From contig JADMKK010000006.1 in assembly GCA_015478895.1 (NCBI GenBank), forward strand, positions 1 to 44,843: a DNA stretch of 44,843 nucleotides, in the 5' to 3' direction. Shown here in pieces: positions 7,757 to 15,556 of this stretch; the first letter of the stretch is position 1, and every line of letters starts with the position of its first letter. The notes below the pieces were generated by a model. That model was not told where the DNA came from. It made no database searches and saw only the letters and a list, made by a program, of their open reading frames with translations. The position numbers and the translations under genes were made by a program. Origin of the DNA: Comamonas sp. GTDB lineage: Bacteria; Pseudomonadota; Gammaproteobacteria; Burkholderiales; Burkholderiaceae_C.

Positions 7757-9802
7757 ATGACCAATGCACTGCTTGAATCCACTAGCCTGCCGCTGTTTGA
7801 CCGCATCACGCCTGCGGACGTCGGCCCTGCCATCCAGACTTTGATCGCGCACGCGCAAACTGCGCTGGATACCGTGACGGCTGCGGACTACCCGGCCGAC
7901 TGGAACGCCATCTCCAAAGTGCTGGACGTGGCCACTGAAAAACTGGGCATGGCCTGGAGTGCAGTCAGTCACCTGTCCAGCGTGGCCGATACGCCCGAGC
8001 TGCGTGCCGCCTACAACGAGACGCTGCCCGCCATTACCGAGTTCTGGACCAAGCTCGGTGCCGATGAGCGCCTGTACGCCAAGTACAAAGCCATTGACGT
8101 CAGCACCCTGACCACCGAGCAAAAGAAAGCGCACGAGAACTCGCTGCGCGGCTTTGTGCTCTCGGGTGCCGAACTGCAAGGCGCTGATCGCGAGCGCTTT
8201 GCCCAGATTCAGGAGCGCAGCGCAGAACTCGGCCAAAAATTCAGCGAAAACACGCTGGATGCCACCGAAAAATGGGCTTACTACGCAACGGCTGAAGAAT
8301 TGGCTGGTGTGCCGCAAGACATCGTGCAAGCTGCCCGTGCAGCCGCTGAAACCGATGGCAAAGAGGGCTACAAGCTCACGCTCAAGATTCCGTCGTACCT
8401 GCCCGTCATGCAGTTTGCGCACAGCTCCAAGCTGCGCGAAACCGTGTACCGCGCCTACGTCACCCGCGCCTCCGACCAGGCCGAAGGCGATCTGACTCAG
8501 TACGACAACGCGGCCATCATCCAAGAAATCCTGGCCCTGCGCCAGGAAGAGTCTTCGCTGCTGGGCTACCAGAACTTTGCCGAAGTGTCGCTGGTGCCCA
8601 AGATGGCCAACTCGCCCCAGCAAGTCATCGACTTCCTGCGCGATCTCGCCCAGCGCGCCCGCCCCTACGCAGAAAAAGACGTGGCCGACCTGCGCGCCTT
8701 TGCCAAGGACGAGCTGGGCATTCCCGACCCACAGCCCTGGGACTGGACCTATATCTCCGAAAAGCTCAAGGAAGCGCGCTACGCCTTCAGCGAGCAAGAG
8801 GTCAAGCAGTACTTCACCGCACCCAAGGTGCTTGCGGGCCTGTTCAAGATCATTGAGTCGCTGTTCGACGTGAAGATCACTAAGGATGAAGCCGCTGTCT
8901 GGAACAAGGACGTGCTGTTTTACCGTCTGGAACGCAACGGCCAAGTGATTGGCCAGTTCTACCTCGACCAGCCCGCACGCCAAGGCAAGCGCGGCGGTGC
9001 ATGGATGGACGATGTGCGCAGCCGCTGGCAGCGCCCCGACAACGGCCTGCTGCAAACGCCCGTGGCCCATATGGTGTGCAACTTTGCCGACGGTGTGGAC
9101 GGCAAGCCCGCCCTGCTCACGCACGATGATGTCATCACCCTGTTCCACGAATCCGGCCACGCGCTGCACCACATGCTCACGCAAGTGAACGAGCGCGATG
9201 TCTCCGGCATCAACGGCGTGGAGTGGGATGCAGTGGAGCTGCCCAGTCAGTTCATGGAAAACTTCTGCTGGGAGTGGGACGTACTCAGCCACATGACATC
9301 GCATGTGGACACCGGCGAGCCTCTACCGCGCGCCCTGTTTGACAAGATGATTGCCGCCAAGAACTTCCAGGCCGGCATGGGCACACTGCGCCAGGTAGAA
9401 TTTTCGTTGTTTGACATGCTGCTGCACGCCGGTCACGCCAAGGATGGCGACTATTTGGCCCTCTTGAAGCAAGTGCGCGACGAAGTGGCAGTGCTGCCCG
9501 GCACCGCCTATAACCGCTCCACCAACACCTTCAGCCACATCTTTGCCGGTGGCTATGCTGCGGGCTATTACAGCTACAAATGGGCCGAAGTGCTCAGCGC
9601 CGACGCCTACGCCGCCTTTGAAGAAACCCAAGGCGCCGACGGCAGCGCCAGCCAGACTACGGCGCAAAAATACCTGCAAAGCATTCTGGAAATGGGCGGC
9701 AGCCGCAGCGCTATGGACAACTTCAAAGCTTTCCGTGGCCGTGAGCCGCAATTGGATGCTTTGCTGCGCCACCAAGGTATGGCCGAAGAAGTCACTGCGT
9801 AA
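7757..9802 (+). CDS. prlC: Oligopeptidase A, M3-family zinc metallopeptidase
   Basis: This cytosolic M3 (thimet-type) oligopeptidase degrades short peptides, including cleaved signal peptides. The 681-residue product equals the usual length (E. coli PrlC 680). The zinc site is complete: HESGH with His464, Glu465 and His468, and the third ligand Glu494 in VELPSQFMEN, 26 residues after the second His as in the family. The C-terminal YSYKWAEVLSADAY segment, which shapes the peptide channel, is present. I chose ATG 7757 (MTNALLEST); the 44-codon upstream extension contains a repeat element and does not look coding. An intrinsic terminator follows 22 bp after the stop. Confidence 0.96.
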   Translation: MTNALLESTSLPLFDRITPADVGPAIQTLIAHAQTALDTVTAADYPADWNAISKVLDVATEKLGMAWSAVSHLSSVADTPELRAAYNETLPAITEFWTKLGADERLYAKYKAIDVSTLTTEQKKAHENSLRGFVLSGAELQGADRERFAQIQERSAELGQKFSENTLDATEKWAYYATAEELAGVPQDIVQAARAAAETDGKEGYKLTLKIPSYLPVMQFAHSSKLRETVYRAYVTRASDQAEGDLTQYDNAAIIQEILALRQEESSLLGYQNFAEVSLVPKMANSPQQVIDFLRDLAQRARPYAEKDVADLRAFAKDELGIPDPQPWDWTYISEKLKEARYAFSEQEVKQYFTAPKVLAGLFKIIESLFDVKITKDEAAVWNKDVLFYRLERNGQVIGQFYLDQPARQGKRGGAWMDDVRSRWQRPDNGLLQTPVAHMVCNFADGVDGKPALLTHDDVITLFHESGHALHHMLTQVNERDVSGINGVEWDAVELPSQFMENFCWEWDVLSHMTSHVDTGEPLPRALFDKMIAAKNFQAGMGTLRQVEFSLFDMLLHAGHAKDGDYLALLKQVRDEVAVLPGTAYNRSTNTFSHIFAGGYAAGYYSYKWAEVLSADAYAAFEETQGADGSASQTTAQKYLQSILEMGGSRSAMDNFKAFRGREPQLDALLRHQGMAEEVTA

Positions 9803-9824
9803 AGCGCGGCGGCTGAAATAAAAG

Positions 9825-9850
9825 AAGGAGGCTTTGGGCCTCCTTTTTCT
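9825..9850 (+). terminator. Intrinsic terminator of prlC
   Basis: AAGGAGGC (9825-9832) and GCCTCCTT (9838-9845) form a perfect 8-bp stem with a five-base loop, followed by TTTCTTTG. It lies 22 bp after the prlC stop codon. Confidence 0.85.
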
Positions 9851-10219
9851 TTGAGCACATGAATCCTGAATCCAGCTTCAGCACCACCATGCGCCGGCCT
9901 CGTGATTGAAAATACCTTCTGTCTCTGAACGCGACGTGAATACAACTGAGATAAAGAAAGAGACGGCGGTGAGATAAGTGGGAAGACCGGGGAAGAAGTG
10001 GGGTCAGATCAGCACCGCCGTGGCCCAGACCATCGAACGCATTGCTCAGGCGTCGCACCGTCTGGGCGCAGCCACCACCCAACTGCAGGCACTGATTGGC
10101 CCTGAACCGCGCACACGCCATGGCAAGAAAGCATGGACCGCACCATCGGCCTGCTGGCCTATCACGATGATCTGTATGGCGGACTGATCCGTACACATGC
10201 TGGGTATTGAGCACCCGTC
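9851..10219 (+). other. Gene-free stretch, possibly a decayed reading frame
   Basis: No intact gene is evident in these 369 bp. A plus-strand frame from about 9978 reads sensibly (AVAQTIERIAQASHRLGAAT ... ALIGPEP), then loses sense near 10130. The next frame continues as MDRTIGLLAYHDDLYGGLIR to a stop at about 10210. One small indel would join the two, which is the pattern of a pseudogene. I do not recognise the family. No ribosome site or promoter was seen, so this may equally be chance open sequence. Confidence 0.3.
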
Positions 10220-10855
10220 TTAGCGCAGTACCCCGGCCATCATGGGCCACAGCGACAGCAGCAGCAAGCCCGCCATCGTCCAGTTGAACCACTGCAGCGC
10301 ACGGGGTGACTGCAGCCAGCGGCGCACGGCGCTGCCAAACAGCGTCCATACGCTGATGCAGGGGTAGTTGACCACCAGCATCACCGCCATACCCAGCAGC
10401 AAGCTGGGCCAGTACGCCTGCGGCGAGGTATAGGCCGCCACCACGCCCACGGACATCAGCCACGCCTTGGGGTTGACCCACTGAAACGCAGCCGCCTGCC
10501 AAAACCCCAATGGCTGCGGCTTAGCCTGCGCAGTGCCCGCTTGACCGCAGGTGGCAATCTTCCACGCTAGCCACAGCAGATATACCGCGCCAATGCCTTG
10601 CAATACGGCGTACAGCCACGGCAACTGCGCAAACAAAGCGCCCAGCCCAGTCCCCACCATCAGCAACATGAAAACGCCACCGAACGTAATACCCAGCATG
10701 TGCGGCACGCTGCGCTGGTAGCCAAAGTTGGCACCGGAGGCCGTCAACATCACGTTGTTGGGGCCGGGCGTGATGGAACTGACAAACACAAACATAGCCA
10801 GTGGCAACAACAAGGGGCTACTGAGCTGGGCCGACATATCCAGGGGCAAGTCCAT
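10220..10855 (-). CDS. LysE/RhtB-family amino-acid exporter
   Basis: This 211-residue inner-membrane protein belongs to the LysE/RhtB superfamily, whose members expel amino acids or related metabolites using the proton gradient. The family hallmark near the N-terminus is clear: SSITPGPNNVMLTASGANFG, followed by HMLGITFGGVFMLLM. About six hydrophobic helices can be traced, and the length is typical. The start at 10855 is preceded by only a weak purine stretch; ATG 10837 is an alternative. It is divergent from a MocR-type PLP regulator, with operator-like repeats between them, so it is probably that regulator's target. The substrate is not predictable from the sequence. Confidence 0.9.
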   Translation of the reverse strand: MDLPLDMSAQLSSPLLLPLAMFVFVSSITPGPNNVMLTASGANFGYQRSVPHMLGITFGGVFMLLMVGTGLGALFAQLPWLYAVLQGIGAVYLLWLAWKIATCGQAGTAQAKPQPLGFWQAAAFQWVNPKAWLMSVGVVAAYTSPQAYWPSLLLGMAVMLVVNYPCISVWTLFGSAVRRWLQSPRALQWFNWTMAGLLLLSLWPMMAGVLR

Positions 10856-10900
10856 ACAAGGCTTTCAGATAAAGAGTGCTTGCATGCTAGAGGCAGTTAC

Positions 10901-10948
10901 CCATACAGTCCCCATACAGTTCCCCAAGTCAATTTACCTACTGTATGG
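10901..10948. promoter_or_regulatory. Phased operator repeats of the MocR regulator / LysE promoter
   Basis: CCATACAGT occurs twice in direct orientation, at 10901-10909 and 10912-10920 (period 11 bp, one helical turn). It occurs once inverted as ACTGTATGG at 10940-10948. The inverted copy covers the regulator's ATG (10945-10947). Two direct copies plus an inverted copy is the architecture described for MocR/PdxR/GabR-type dimers. A candidate promoter TTGCAT (10880-10885), 18 bp spacer, TACAGT (10904-10909) would place the direct repeats on the -10 region, implying autorepression and joint control of the divergent exporter. Confidence 0.65.
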
Positions 10949-12387
10949 CTACAAATACCCAGACAGTTGCCAGCAATACCCTGGGCTGGCAACCACAACG
11001 CGCCGGGGGCATGCCCCCTTTGGTGGAGCAACTGGTGCAGCACTGCCTGCAGCTGCTGCAGCACCACAGCCTGCGTGCGGGCACGCGCATGCCCTCGGTA
11101 CGCCAGCTGGCCGACAGCGCCCAGGTCAGTCGCGACACCGTGGTGCAAGCCTATGACCGGCTGGTGGCCCAAGGCGTGCTGCACTCACGCCCTGGAGCTG
11201 GATTTTTTGTGAGCGCCATTCCCTTACCCCATAAGGGCAAGAGCACTAAAACATCCTCCATGCCCATTTTGGCGGCCGATGCTGCGTTTGACACGCCGTT
11301 TTTGCTGCGCAGCATGTTCCGCCCCACGCCCGGCATGCAGTTTGACGGCAGCACCGGCATCCTGCCGCCCAGCTGGATGGACCACGACATGCTCAACGCT
11401 GCCGTGCGCGCCGTGGGTCGCAGCGCGGGCATGCACCTGCTGGGTTATGGGGCGCCGCAAGGCTATGCACCGCTGCGCCAACAACTGGCCGCCTACCTGA
11501 TTGGCCAGGGTTTGACGGTGGACCCCGAGCAGCAGCTTATGACGGTGGCCGGCGTGACTCAGGGCATGGACTTGATCCTGCGCAGCACCTTGCGCCCCGG
11601 CGACGCCGTGCTGGTGGAGGATCCGGCTTGGTTCATGGTGTTTGGCATGCTGCGCTCGCTGGGTGTGCAGGTGCTGCCTGTGCCGCGTGGGCGCGATGGG
11701 CCAGATCTGCAGGTGCTTGAACGTATGGCGCAAGCCCACCGCCCCAAGCTTTTGATCACCAACACCGCCGTGCACAACCCCACCGGCTTTAGCCTGACGC
11801 TGGGCGCTGCCTACGACGTGCTGCGGCTGGCCGAGCAGTACGACTTTGCCATTCTGGAAGACGACACCTATGCCGACTTTCACCCCGGCCAGCCCGTACG
11901 ACTGGCCACGCTGGACCGGCTGCGCCGCGTCATGCTGGTGGGTGGTTTCTCCAAAACCGTAGGCGCCAGCCTGCGCGTGGGCTATATCGCTGCCCAACCC
12001 GAACGCATCCGCACCCTCACCGATGCCAAGCTGCTCAGCGGCCTGACCAGCCCCGAACTGGGCGAGCGCGTGGTGCACCGCATTCTGGCCGATGGCCAGT
12101 ACCGCAAACATCTGCTGCGCCTGCGCGAACGCATCGACAACGTCCGCCAGCGCTGCCTGCGCATGGTGGAAGGCTGGGGCTGGCAAGTGCACCAAGAGCC
12201 GATTGCAGGCATGTTTGTGTGGGTGGACACGGGGCAGGACACCGAGGTGCTGGCCCGCAAAATGGCCGCGCAAGGGGTGTTGCTGGCACCGGGCGTTTTG
12301 TTTTCACCGCAGCAGATGTCTTCGACTATGTTGCGGTTGCCGGTGTCGATCGTGGAAACGCCCATGACTGGTTTGATTAGCCTCTAG
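10945..12387 (+). CDS. MocR-family regulator (GntR wHTH fused to PLP aminotransferase fold)
   Basis: This 480-residue fusion has an N-terminal GntR winged helix (about 24-92; RMPSVRQLADSAQVSRDTV, LVAQGVLHSRPGAGFFVS) and a class-I aminotransferase fold (about 115-470). The PLP-binding lysine is Lys337 in GGFSKTVGASLRVGY. NPTG (in HNPTGFSLT) and the EDDTYADF aspartate region complete the cofactor pocket. MocR proteins use PLP, usually as an amine/amino-acid-sensing group, to switch DNA binding. The start has no clear ribosome site: the bases just upstream are part of an operator-like repeat, so translation may be leaderless or the leader very short. The divergent LysE exporter is the probable target. 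PdxR or GabR identity cannot be assigned. Confidence 0.93.
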   Translation: MATNTQTVASNTLGWQPQRAGGMPPLVEQLVQHCLQLLQHHSLRAGTRMPSVRQLADSAQVSRDTVVQAYDRLVAQGVLHSRPGAGFFVSAIPLPHKGKSTKTSSMPILAADAAFDTPFLLRSMFRPTPGMQFDGSTGILPPSWMDHDMLNAAVRAVGRSAGMHLLGYGAPQGYAPLRQQLAAYLIGQGLTVDPEQQLMTVAGVTQGMDLILRSTLRPGDAVLVEDPAWFMVFGMLRSLGVQVLPVPRGRDGPDLQVLERMAQAHRPKLLITNTAVHNPTGFSLTLGAAYDVLRLAEQYDFAILEDDTYADFHPGQPVRLATLDRLRRVMLVGGFSKTVGASLRVGYIAAQPERIRTLTDAKLLSGLTSPELGERVVHRILADGQYRKHLLRLRERIDNVRQRCLRMVEGWGWQVHQEPIAGMFVWVDTGQDTEVLARKMAAQGVLLAPGVLFSPQQMSSTMLRLPVSIVETPMTGLISL

Positions 12388-12452
12388 CCCTTACCCATCA
12401 ACCGTTAACAGCTATCAAGTTAATCAATTTAGCTGCTGAGCAGCAAGCGCAG
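12380..12452. repeat. Dispersed intergenic repeat copy after the MocR gene
   Basis: The sequence CTCTAGCCCTTA (starting at 12382 and overlapping the MocR stop codon) and AACAGCTATCAAG (12407-12419), then TTAGCTGCTGAGCAGC (from about 12430), resemble the arms of the repeat at 26695-26730. This is a degenerate member of the TAGCTATCAA family. Confidence 0.45.
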
Positions 12453-12471
12453 ACTCGACAAAGTCGCACCA

Positions 12472-12520
12472 TGCCAGGACACTGTCACCCTGCTGTCAGG
12501 CTTGTGTCATGTGCCTGTCG
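12472..12520. promoter_or_regulatory. Array of TGTCA direct repeats with exact 11-bp period
   Basis: TGTCA occurs at 12483, 12494 and 12505, and TGTC(G) at 12516, each exactly 11 bp after the last. A degenerate fifth copy TGCCA lies at 12472, also in phase. Repeats one helical turn apart face the same side of the DNA and suit cooperative binding by an oligomeric regulator. The array ends 55 bp before the start of the HTH/2TM regulator gene, so it is probably that gene's operator. This could be autoregulation, or control by another factor. Confidence 0.6.
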
Positions 12521-12575
12521 TGGCGCTGAGGCAGCATGAAGGCCATGCTGAAAGCCGTGAACTCAAGGAAGCTTT

Positions 12576-13073
12576 ATGCAGATACAGAAACTTCGATTGC
12601 AACGCGGCTGGTCGCAGCAGCAACTGGCGGAACTGAGCGGTTTGAGCGGTTTGAGCGGTTTGAGCGTGCGCACCATTCAGCGAATTGAAAATGGGCAAAC
12701 CCCGAGCATGGAGTCCTTGAAATCACTGGCTTCGGTCTTTGAGATCGATTTTCAGCAGCTTCAACCGCAGGAGGCTTCCATGCCTGATTCATCCCCCGCA
12801 TCCACTTCCATGCAAGCAGAACAAATCGCGCTGGCCCATGTCCGGCAGCTCAAACGTTTTTACATGCACCTTATGCAATATGTGCTGGTGATAGCGGTGC
12901 TGGTCGTTATCAACTGGGTGGCGAGCCCTGAACGGATGTGGGTGATCTGGCCCGCCTTGGGCTGGGGCATTGCCTTGCTGGCTCATGCCCTGCGCACTGT
13001 TGGCAAGCTGCCTTTCTTTAGCTCCGCCTGGGAAAAGCGCCAAGTCGAAAAGCATCTGGGCCGCACGTTATAA
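12576..13073 (+). CDS. XRE-family HTH regulator with C-terminal two-TM domain
   Basis: This 165-residue protein has an XRE-type HTH (about 5-60) followed by a linker and a two-helix membrane domain (about 99-117 and 121-139; LVIAVLVVINWV and VIWPALGWGIALLAHAL). It matches the '2TM domain' regulators, probably a membrane-tethered DNA-binding protein. The start has a good ribosome site (AAGGAAG) and the usual MQIQKLRLQRGWSQ opening. The odd part is residues 20-30, where LSG is repeated three times before LSVRTIQRIE. Relatives normally have a single SGLS turn between HTH helices 2 and 3, so six residues appear to be inserted at the heart of the motif. DNA binding could be altered or lost. The target is unknown. 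Confidence 0.85.
   Translation: MQIQKLRLQRGWSQQQLAELSGLSGLSGLSVRTIQRIENGQTPSMESLKSLASVFEIDFQQLQPQEASMPDSSPASTSMQAEQIALAHVRQLKRFYMHLMQYVLVIAVLVVINWVASPERMWVIWPALGWGIALLAHALRTVGKLPFFSSAWEKRQVEKHLGRTL
12633..12665 (+). repeat. 9-bp in-frame tandem repeat inside the HTH coding region
   Basis: Three units of (C/T)TGAGCGGT at 12633-12641, 12642-12650 and 12651-12659, plus a partial unit TTGAGC, encode LSG-LSG-LSG-LS. The last two full units are identical. Such tandem copies can expand or contract by replication slippage without breaking the frame. Confidence 0.9.
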
Positions 13074-13398
13074 ACCCTTAGATGAGTGCTCGGCCCGCTG
13101 CCCGGTAGCACGCCGCTGTCTGGCATTTTTTGCATCAAAGCTGGGCACCGCAGAAATCAAAAATATGAGTCAAATTGGCACTTTCCCCTTATATAGAAAG
13201 AGATAGCAGCTATTCATTTTGATATTTTCTCCACTGATTGAAGCAAGTTAGGTATTACACCGCTTGTCACTACCTTTGGTCTGTTTACTGATTGCCCTTG
13301 CGCGGATCAAACGATAAAAAAATTCTTCTCTCGTACGATTCAGAACGCTACATCCATAGCTTGCATAAATAGATATTTCAACAGGGAGAAAAGCAAAA
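13074..13398. other. Intergenic region upstream of the chemoreceptor
   Basis: This 325-bp gap has no convincing gene. ATAGCAGCTAT at 13203-13213 followed by TTTTGATA is another fragment of the dispersed repeat family. The part next to the chemoreceptor is AT-rich and must carry its promoter, but I found no clear sigma-28 (TAAA-N15-GCCGATAA) or sigma-54 match. A ribosome site (AGGGAGAA) lies just before ATG 13399. Confidence 0.5.
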
Positions 13399-15057
13399 AT
13401 GGGACTTAACCACATCAAGATTGGCAGGCGTTTAGCGCTTGCATTTGCACTGGTGTTAATGATCACTGCAGTCATTGCCGCCATTGGCGTATGGCGCTTG
13501 CAGGCGCTCGAAGCCACCACCCAGCAAATCACCCAGATCGACAATGAACGACTGCGCGCCAGCATGCAATGGCGCCAGGGAATTGAGCTGAACTGGACAC
13601 GCACGCGCGCCGCCATTTTGGGCAATGATGCACGCCACTTTGCCGAACTACAGGCCGATATGGAGAAAACCTCCACCGCAGTCACCGGCTACCGCAACAA
13701 GGTGGAGCAGTTAATCGAAACCGACGCGGGTCGCCAGTTGGTGACCAGTATTGACAAGGCGCGTGAGGCTTATCGGGTGCCACGCGCCGAATTGTTCCAA
13801 CGCAAAGCCAATGGCGAAGATGTGACGGCGCTGCTGGACCAGCAGCTCATTCCCTTGGCCACCGCCTACAACAAAAGCTTGCAGGTATTTGAAGAGCGCC
13901 AGTTGCAACTCTACGAAGCCACGCGCCAAGAAGCCGCCGCCGCTGCCGAGCAAGGGCGCTGGATTATTTTGGCAGGCGCGGCGCTGGCACTGGTGATCGG
14001 GGCGTGGTCGGCATGGCTGTTGAGCCGCTCCATCACCATTCCGTTGAAGCGTGCGCTGCACAACGCCGAGCACATTGCTGAAGGCGATCTCACGCAAGCC
14101 ATCCTCGTGCAAGGCCGTGATGAAACCGCCGCCCTGCTGGGCGCTTTGCGTCATATGCAAAACAAGCTGGCCGAGGTGGTCGCTGATGTGCGCAGTAACG
14201 CCGAAAGCGTGGCCACGGCCAGCGCGCAAATTGCGCAAGGCAACAGCGATTTGTCTACCCGCACTGAAAGCCAGGCCAGTGCACTGCAGGAAACCGCAGC
14301 CTCTATGGAGCAGCTGGGCGCCACTGTGCGCCACAACGCAGAGAATGCGCGTCAGGCCAATCAACTGGCGTTCGATGCCTCGCAGGTTGCTGCCCAAGGC
14401 GGACAAGTGGTGTCGCAAGTGGTGGATACGATGCGCGGCATCAACACCAGCAGCCGCAAGATTGCCGACATCATTGGTGTGATTGATGGCATTGCATTTC
14501 AGACCAATATCTTGGCGCTCAACGCCGCGGTGGAAGCCGCCCGCGCGGGCGAGCAAGGGCGTGGCTTTGCCGTAGTGGCCAGTGAAGTGCGCAGTCTGGC
14601 GCAGCGCAGCGCCGATGCGGCCAAGGAAATCAAGCTATTGATTTCTGCCAGTGTGCAGCAGGTGGAGCAAGGCTCGCACCTGGTCGACAAGGCAGGCACC
14701 ACCATGACCGAGGTGGTCAGCGCCATTCGTCGGGTGACGGACATCATGCAAGAGATCAGCGCAGCCAGCACCGAGCAAAGCCAGGGCGTCTCTCAGGTGA
14801 GCGAAGCTGTCACGCAGATGGACGAAGTCACACAGCAAAATGCGGCCTTGGTCGAAGAAAGTGCGGCGGCGGCCAGCAGCCTCAATACCCAGGCCAGCCA
14901 TTTGGTGGAGGCAGTGGCCGTGTTTCGATTGCCAGCGAGTGGTAGCCACCAGCGGCCCACTTCAATCGCCGCACGCGTACAGCCGCCCAGCCTGGCACCC
15001 GCCCAGGCGTTACCTCACTTCGCTGCAGCAAGGCATATCACGCACACAGCTGGCTAA
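13399..15057 (+). CDS. Methyl-accepting chemotaxis protein
   Basis: This is a 552-residue transmembrane chemoreceptor. TM1 (about 11-31) and TM2 (about 190-212) enclose a four-helix-bundle-type periplasmic domain. HAMP ([12 protein letters not shown]) and a long cytoplasmic coiled coil follow. The hairpin tip that contacts CheA/CheW is intact ([23 protein letters not shown]), and Gln/Glu-rich methylation segments flank it. It should signal through the Che phosphorelay to flagella. The final residues are unusual: from about codon 537 the DNA also encodes, in another frame, the end of an IS4 transposase, so the last 15 or so residues ([13 protein letters not shown]) are probably derived from insertion-sequence DNA and the native C-terminus was lost. 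The signalling core is unaffected. Confidence 0.93.
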   Translation: MGLNHIKIGRRLALAFALVLMITAVIAAIGVWRLQALEATTQQITQIDNERLRASMQWRQGIELNWTRTRAAILGNDARHFAELQADMEKTSTAVTGYRNKVEQLIETDAGRQLVTSIDKAREAYRVPRAELFQRKANGEDVTALLDQQLIPLATAYNKSLQVFEERQLQLYEATRQEAAAAAEQGRWIILAGAALALVIGAWSAWLLSRSITIPLKRALHNAEHIAEGDLTQAILVQGRDETAALLGALRHMQNKLAEVVADVRSNAESVATASAQIAQGNSDLSTRTESQASALQETAASMEQLGATVRHNAENARQANQLAFDASQVAAQGGQVVSQVVDTMRGINTSSRKIADIIGVIDGIAFQTNILALNAAVEAARAGEQGRGFAVVASEVRSLAQRSADAAKEIKLLISASVQQVEQGSHLVDKAGTTMTEVVSAIRRVTDIMQEISAASTEQSQGVSQVSEAVTQMDEVTQQNAALVEESAAAASSLNTQASHLVEAVAVFRLPASGSHQRPTSIAARVQPPSLAPAQALPHFAAARHITHTAG

Positions 15058-15470
15058 GCTTTATGTGCAGCGCTGGGAGATCGAATTGGGCTTTAGGGAA
15101 ATCAAAACAGTCCCCGCTCAATAGCGAGCCTGTGATGCGCAGCAAACGGCCGCAACTGGTATTGCAGGAACTGTGGGGAACGCTGATCGCCTACCAGTTG
15201 CTGCGCAGGTGGCTCGATCAAATGGCGCAAAGGGCCAAGCAGCCCGCCAACCGCATGGCATTCGAAGCTAGCAGCTATGCCATCGTCAATATCTTGCGCT
15301 TTGCCAACCTCTTTGCTCCAGCCAATATCCCCAAGCAGCTTGAGCATCTACTGCAACAGGCGCACTTGTTTGTGTTGCCGCCAAGGCGGCAACACCGGCC
15401 ACCTCAGCCCAGAGCGGTCAAAAGGACACAAAGCAAGTATCCAAAGAAAAAATGCCAGTCAGTGGCTTAA
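15008..15470 (+). pseudogene. IS4-family transposase, C-terminal remnant with frameshift
   Basis: This is the 3' end of an IS4-family DDE transposase. The reading begins in the frame [20 protein letters not shown] and gives QRWEIELGFREIK, which contains the catalytic-Glu YREK-type region. The frame then breaks: an extra A in the run at 15104-15107 gives a premature TAG. Reading on in the next frame gives QSPLNSEPVMRSKRPQLVLQ and ELWGTLIAYQLLRRW through to QSVA at 15470. The N-terminal two thirds, including the first two catalytic Asp residues, are absent. The element is therefore dead. Its truncated left edge lies inside the chemoreceptor 3' end. Confidence 0.88.
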
Positions 15471-15482
15471 CTGACTGGCATT
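15451..15482 (+). terminator. Perfect hairpin at the end of the transposase remnant
   Basis: AATGCCAGTCAG (15451-15462) and CTGACTGGCATT (15471-15482) pair perfectly over 12 bp, with the transposase stop codon in the loop. A T-rich stretch starts about 15 bp later. It probably served as the transposase terminator and may now terminate chemoreceptor transcripts. Confidence 0.65.
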
Positions 15483-15519
15483 AGCCACAAGGGCAGATTT
15501 TTTTGATTTTTAAAACCAG

Positions 15520-15537
15520 TCCGCCATGAATGGCGGA
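15520..15537 (-). terminator. Hairpin downstream of the RRM gene
   Basis: TCCGCCAT (15520-15527) and ATGGCGGA (15530-15537) form a perfect stem. Read on the minus strand it follows the RRM stop codon and is succeeded by CTGGTTTT, a modest U-tract, so it is a plausible terminator for that gene. Confidence 0.5.
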
Positions 15538-15556
15538 TGTGCTTCAGAAGCTCATT

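Noticed and set aside
7631-9304. 557-codon minus-strand frame opposite prlC
   Set aside because: Shadow of the M3 peptidase; no recognisable domain.
13399-13700. Flagellar sigma-28 or sigma-54 promoter for the chemoreceptor
   Set aside because: No adequate TAAA-N15-GCCGATAA match, and the TTGGCAC at about 13174 lacks the TTGC partner at the right distance.
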